NCBI GenBank assembly: GCA_030539135.1
Contig: JAUNSQ010000004.1
Span: 1-17,226, forward strand
Length of the DNA stretch: 17,226 nucleotides
Source of the DNA: Synergistaceae bacterium
GTDB lineage: Bacteria; Synergistota; Synergistia; Synergistales; Synergistaceae
Direction: 5' to 3'
The notes beneath the pieces were generated by a model. The model saw only the letters and a program-made list of their open reading frames with translations. It did no database searches and was not told where the DNA came from. Of the stretch, positions 13,913 through 17,226 are shown piece by piece; within the stretch, counting starts at the first letter, position 1; the number at the start of each line of letters is the position of its first letter. Both the position numbers and the translations under genes were made by a program.

Positions 13913-14542
13913 AACCAATCGTTTAAGAAAGGTATCAGAGGATACGACGGCGCAGAGGTCGACGAGTTTCTCGACCATGTCGCGGAGACGCTTCAGCAGT
14001 ACGCGCAGCGCACTAAGGAACTTGAGCGCGAGGTCGAGGAAAAGAACAAGAGCCTTGAAGAATATACGAACATGAAAAACGTGCTCCAAGAAGCCCTCAT
14101 CATGGCGCAGAAAAGCGCCGACGAGAGGGTACAGAGCGCGCGCGATCAGGCTGCGAAGATAATCTCTGACGCCGAACAGAAGGCGAAGGACATCATGAGC
14201 GACGCGGAGAAAGAGACAGAATCGCTGCGCGGCAGGGTATCCAATATAAGAGACATCCGCAATAAATATGAGGAAGAAGTTCGCGGGGTCATGGCGAAAT
14301 TTGCCGACATGCTCGACGGTATCGACACCATCTCCGCCGTGAAGGGCAAGGTGGACGACCTGCTTGAAGGTTTCACGGAACAAGAGGACGAGCCCGTAGA
14401 ACCTGAGGAAGAGCCGGAACCAGAAGGCCGCCGCCACGCGGCGGGCAGGAAAGACCTCGAAACCGCATATAACATGCTTGGCGTGGATCCGAAAGAAATA
14501 TTCAAAGACGAAGAACCAGAGGAAAACAACGAAGAGGAATAA
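13910..14542 (+). CDS. divIVA: DivIVA-domain protein, 5' end apparently frameshifted
   Basis: DivIVA-type proteins are coiled-coil membrane-curvature sensors that mark poles and septa and recruit division or cell-wall partners. Visible are VNQSFKKGIRGYDGAEVDEFLD (the N-terminal DivIVA domain), long heptad-rich coiled coils (about residues 20-130 from the GTG), then an acidic proline-rich linker and a separate tail DLETAYNMLGVDPKEIF ending in acidic residues. The listed span is the uninterrupted frame from GTG 13910 (210 residues). It lacks the usual first eight or so residues, which are encoded upstream in another frame behind a good Shine-Dalgarno. The N-terminal loop anchors the protein to membranes, so the missing piece matters. 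It may be a sequence error, a real mutation or recoding. recG follows 6 bases after the stop. Confidence 0.85.
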   Translation: MNQSFKKGIRGYDGAEVDEFLDHVAETLQQYAQRTKELEREVEEKNKSLEEYTNMKNVLQEALIMAQKSADERVQSARDQAAKIISDAEQKAKDIMSDAEKETESLRGRVSNIRDIRNKYEEEVRGVMAKFADMLDGIDTISAVKGKVDDLLEGFTEQEDEPVEPEEEPEPEGRRHAAGRKDLETAYNMLGVDPKEIFKDEEPEENNEEE

Positions 14543-14548
14543 ACTCCG

Positions 14549-16600
14549 GTGGAGGCTGTCCTGGCTGAACCTGTAAGCGCGCTCCAGAGCGTCGGCCCGC
14601 AGCGTATGAAGCTGTTGGCGGGGATGGGCATATCCACGATAAACGACCTGTTATTATTTTTCCCGCGAAAATATACCGACAGACGCGACCCAGTAAAGGT
14701 CAGAGACCTTGTGCCGGGCCGGCCGTCGGTCGTCTTCGCGGAGGTCGAGAGCATAGAGCGCAGGCGGCTGCGCAAGCCGGGGCTTGAACTTGTAGTCGCA
14801 GATATGAGCGACGACACCGGCGCTATATCGGTATCGTGGTTTAACAGAAAAGGGCTTGAATATGTATTGAAAGAGGGGACCTCCGTCGCGCTTTACGGAG
14901 TCCCCTCTTTGCGCGCCGGCGTCATGGAGATGCCTAATCCCGAATTTGAGGTCATAAAGGGCGAAGATGACAAAGCCCGGCTCTGCGGTATAACCCCAAT
15001 ATACCCTGCGACGGCTGGCCTTCCCGTTAGGTGGTTCAGGCGTCTTGTCGCCGACGTTGTGGAAGAGTTTATGCCCTACATGACTGACGCGCTGCCGCCC
15101 CAGGTAATCGAAAAGAGAAAATTTATGCCGTATGCCGCAGCCGTGCGCGTGATGCACAGCCCAAACTCGCCGGAAGAATGGAAGTCGGCGCGGCACAGGC
15201 TCGCCTACGAAGAACTTTTTACAGTACAGGCCGCCATGGCGCTGAGGCGCGCGGAGCTGAAAAGCCTCGCTGATTCCCCCGCTATCACGCCGGGAAAAAT
15301 CTATGACGGTTTCGTAAAATCACTCCCGTTTGAACTCACCGGCTCGCAGAAAGACGGTTTAGCGGAGATATTTGCGGATACTTCAACACGCGTCCCCATG
15401 TCGCGGCTGCTTCAGGGCGATGTGGGAAGCGGAAAGACCCTTGTCGCGGTCGGACTTGCCGCCGCAGCCGCCGATTCAGGCGCTCAGACGGCGGTCATGG
15501 CTCCGACGGAAGTCCTCGCCGACCAGCTCTATTCTCAGATGGAACATTGGCTGTCGCCGCTTGGCGTGACGGTCGCGCTGCTGAAGGGAGTGCTCCCCGC
15601 GCCCGCGAAGAGGAAGGTCCTCGCGTCAATCACGGACGGCTCCGCGGATGTGATGGTTGGCACGCAGTCGCTGCTTGACGACAGCGTCGAGTTCAAAAAT
15701 CTCGGAGCCGTCGTGATAGATGAGCAGCATCGTTTTGGAGTGATGCAGAGGGCGAAGCTAACGTCCCGCCCCGTCGCGCCGCACATGCTGCTGATGAGCG
15801 CCACTCCGATACCGCGCACGCTTACGATGTGCTACTTCGGCGACCTTGATATCTCAGTGCTTAAGGACAAGCCTGCCGGAAGGAAAAAGATCGAGACCCG
15901 GATAGTCGATACTTCGCAGATGAAGAAACTGCTCCAGTTTATCATCGACGAAGCGCAGGCCGGCGGCAGAGCGTATTGGATCTGCCCCAGGGTAGAAGAC
16001 GACGGCGAAAGCGACGCGGTATCGTCGGAGAAAAGGTTTGAATATCTCGACAGGCGGCTCAGCGTACTCGGCGTGGGGCTTCTTCACGGCCGTATGAACA
16101 GCGCTGAAAAAGACGAGACGCTTGAAAATTTCCGCACCGGAAAGATAAAGATCTTAGTCGGTACGACTGTCGTGGAAGTTGGAGTCGATGTGCCCGAGGC
16201 GTCAGTAATCGTCGTTGAATCGCCGGAATTCTTTGGACTCTCGCAGCTCCACCAGCTTCGCGGGCGTGTCGGGCGCGGCGCGCGGCGCGGCGTATGTGTT
16301 CTGCTGACGCGAACTAGCGCCGACGTCCCGGAAAGGCTTGGCGTGATGCTGAATACCGACGATGGGTTTGAGATCGCCGAGGCGGACTTGGTTTTTCGCG
16401 GAACCGGCGAGATAAGCGGAGCCGCCCAGCACGGAGCTGCGGAATTTAAGATAGCGGATCTGTCGCGCGACGCGGCGATACTCATAGAGGCGAAGGACGA
16501 CGCGCGGGAACTCGCCGAGAATTGCCCGGAAGTCCTTAAATTGCCGCCCTTCTCGGAAAAACTTGAAAAATATATCGGCAACGCAATATTTGATGGATAA
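14549..16600 (+). CDS. recG: ATP-dependent DNA helicase RecG
   Basis: RecG is a monomeric translocase that reverses stalled replication forks and moves Holliday junctions. The 683-residue protein has an N-terminal wedge/OB domain (about 1-160; RMKLLAGMGISTINDLLLFFPRKY fits the family start) and two helicase lobes. GDVGSGKT (290-297, Walker A), VVIDEQHRFGV (388-398, motif II), MSATPIPRTL (416-425, motif III) and QLHQLRGRVGRG (566-577, motif VI) are clear. Some usually constant positions differ: GTQSL instead of GTHAL, ESPEFFGL instead of ENAERFGL, and RGTGE/AAQHG where RGPGE/RQSG is usual. The start GTG 14549 follows AGAGGA (14533-14538), 6 bases after divIVA. Length and core motifs indicate a working enzyme. 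Confidence 0.94.
   Translation: MEAVLAEPVSALQSVGPQRMKLLAGMGISTINDLLLFFPRKYTDRRDPVKVRDLVPGRPSVVFAEVESIERRRLRKPGLELVVADMSDDTGAISVSWFNRKGLEYVLKEGTSVALYGVPSLRAGVMEMPNPEFEVIKGEDDKARLCGITPIYPATAGLPVRWFRRLVADVVEEFMPYMTDALPPQVIEKRKFMPYAAAVRVMHSPNSPEEWKSARHRLAYEELFTVQAAMALRRAELKSLADSPAITPGKIYDGFVKSLPFELTGSQKDGLAEIFADTSTRVPMSRLLQGDVGSGKTLVAVGLAAAAADSGAQTAVMAPTEVLADQLYSQMEHWLSPLGVTVALLKGVLPAPAKRKVLASITDGSADVMVGTQSLLDDSVEFKNLGAVVIDEQHRFGVMQRAKLTSRPVAPHMLLMSATPIPRTLTMCYFGDLDISVLKDKPAGRKKIETRIVDTSQMKKLLQFIIDEAQAGGRAYWICPRVEDDGESDAVSSEKRFEYLDRRLSVLGVGLLHGRMNSAEKDETLENFRTGKIKILVGTTVVEVGVDVPEASVIVVESPEFFGLSQLHQLRGRVGRGARRGVCVLLTRTSADVPERLGVMLNTDDGFEIAEADLVFRGTGEISGAAQHGAAEFKIADLSRDAAILIEAKDDARELAENCPEVLKLPPFSEKLEKYIGNAIFDG
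14870..14910 (+). repeat. 16-bp imperfect inverted repeat inside recG
   Basis: AAAGAGGGGA (14870-14879) plus CTCCGT (14881-14886) pairs with ACGGAG (14895-14900) plus TCCCCTCTTT (14901-14910). The stem has 16 pairs with a single bulged C and an 8-base loop, within the codons for EGTSVALYGVPSL. It resembles a terminator arm but has no following U-tract. Confidence 0.7.
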
Positions 16601-16625
16601 GCCGAAAGATTTCTCTAAGCTCCAC

Positions 16626-16654
16626 TTGTGAATTATCAATTTTTTATGTACAAT
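16626..16654 (+). promoter_or_regulatory. Sigma70-type promoter for rny
   Basis: TTGTGA (16626-16631) and TACAAT (16649-16654) are 17 bases apart, in AT-rich DNA just after the recG stop. Transcription would begin near 16661, leaving a leader of about 110 bases before the rny ATG at 16773. Confidence 0.65.
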
Positions 16655-16677
16655 TACTCTAACGGCGTGAAACACAA

Positions 16678-16704
16678 AAGCAATTAAGAACCTTTTAATT
16701 GTTT
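16678..16704 (+). repeat. AT-rich hairpin in the rny leader
   Basis: CAATTAA (16681-16687) pairs with TTAATTG (16695-16701) around a 7-base loop; three more pairs (one G-T) extend it to 10. It lies in the 172-base recG-rny gap and would be in the rny leader RNA if the promoter call is right. Nothing else clear is seen in this gap beyond GAGGTGA at 16759-16765, the rny ribosome-binding site. Confidence 0.4.
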
Positions 16705-16772
16705 ATATAGAACTATGATTATTTGCACTGCTAAAACGAACCATGACAACTGAAAATTGAGGTGACATTTAA

Positions 16773-17226
16773 ATGACAATAACAGCACTGCTATGTGCGG
16801 TCATCGGGATTGCCGTTGGCATATTCTCGGGGATCGCCTATCAAAAAAGCAACGCATCAAAGAAGTACAAAGGAGCGCTTTCCGAATCCGAACGCATAAT
16901 TTCCGAGGCGTCGAAGAAGGCCGAACAGGCTAAGAGAGAGTTCCTTGCCGAAGGCAAAGAAGAGATACACAAGTTAAGGCAGGAAGCGGACCGCGATATC
17001 AAAGAACGCCGCAACGAAGTACAGCGTTCTGAACGCCGTCTGGAACAAAAAGAAGAAAATCTCGACAAGAAGATTGACAACATCAGCCGTAAAGAGGAAG
17101 AACTCCGCGAGCGCAACGAACAGGCCCAGGCTAAATTGAAGGACTTGGCCGACCGCGAGCAGGAATTGGTGACACAGCTCGAACAGATAGCCCAGCTTAA
17201 CAGAGAACAGGCCAGAGACCTGCTGC
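16773..17226 (+). CDS. rny: Ribonuclease Y, N-terminal part (runs off the window)
   Basis: RNase Y is a membrane-anchored endoribonuclease that starts mRNA decay in many Gram-positive and related bacteria. Only the first 151 residues are present; the family is usually a little over 500, so the KH and HD catalytic domains lie beyond the window. Visible are an N-terminal membrane segment (about 3-23, MTITALLCAVIGIAVGIF) and a long, highly charged coiled coil rich in Glu, Lys and Arg with SEAKK-like repeats, including a RREVQRSERRL-type region and LREQARDLL-type end characteristic of the family. GAGGTGA (16759-16765) is 7 bases before the ATG. It has its own promoter and follows recG by 172 bases. 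Confidence 0.88.
   Translation, partial: MTITALLCAVIGIAVGIFSGIAYQKSNASKKYKGALSESERIISEASKKAEQAKREFLAEGKEEIHKLRQEADRDIKERRNEVQRSERRLEQKEENLDKKIDNISRKEEELRERNEQAQAKLKDLADREQELVTQLEQIAQLNREQARDLL

Noticed and set aside
14146..14817. Minus-strand open frame of 223 residues over divIVA and recG
   Set aside because: It is serine-rich antisense of a coiled-coil gene and crosses two convincing genes.

Overview
The window is a dense stretch of bacterial chromosome, mostly housekeeping genes, with about 17 protein genes, nearly all on the + strand. The mix suggests a diderm bacterium with a Firmicutes-like gene repertoire, most likely Synergistota (an inference without any search). Firmicutes-like features are an rpsF-ssb-rpsR-DUF2232-rplI-dnaB cluster, DivIVA, and RNase Y. 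An O-antigen ligase/polymerase-type membrane protein suggests an outer membrane with surface glycans. Non-ATG starts are common: argS, DUF2232 and dnaB use TTG, and rpsF, yggS and recG use GTG. No mobile element, CRISPR array, tRNA or rRNA was recognised, and no gap between genes exceeds about 175 bases.

Bases 1-2419 hold the 3' end of a probable DUF3857/transglutaminase-like protein, then argS, then a small FtsB/DivIC-type division protein. A good sigma70 promoter at 2462-2490 starts the ribosomal protein/replication cluster: rpsF, ssb and rpsR, a terminator at 3681-3705, then a DUF2232 membrane protein, rplI and the replicative helicase dnaB (to 6511). A possible promoter overlaps the terminator so that transcripts starting there would lose part of its stem. 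An O-antigen ligase/polymerase-like gene (6579-8432) follows. It converges on a minus-strand flavoprotein gene (8503-9060) that carries a four-cysteine cluster typical of iron-sulfur flavoproteins. A long hairpin lies between the two.

From 9201 a tightly overlapping run reads queD-folE2-RlmI-like methyltransferase-HAD phosphatase-HlyD-like membrane protein-yggS. FolE2 makes dihydroneopterin triphosphate and QueD turns it into 6-carboxytetrahydropterin, so the pair supplies the first two steps of queuosine/7-deazaguanine synthesis. The last part is divIVA, recG and the beginning of rny (RNase Y).

The most notable observations are an apparent frameshift at the 5' end of divIVA, the promoter-inside-terminator arrangement after rpsR, a 6-bp inverted repeat around the -10 region of queD, a 16-bp hairpin inside recG, and non-consensus residues in several RecG motifs. 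I did not see a clearly new multi-gene system.
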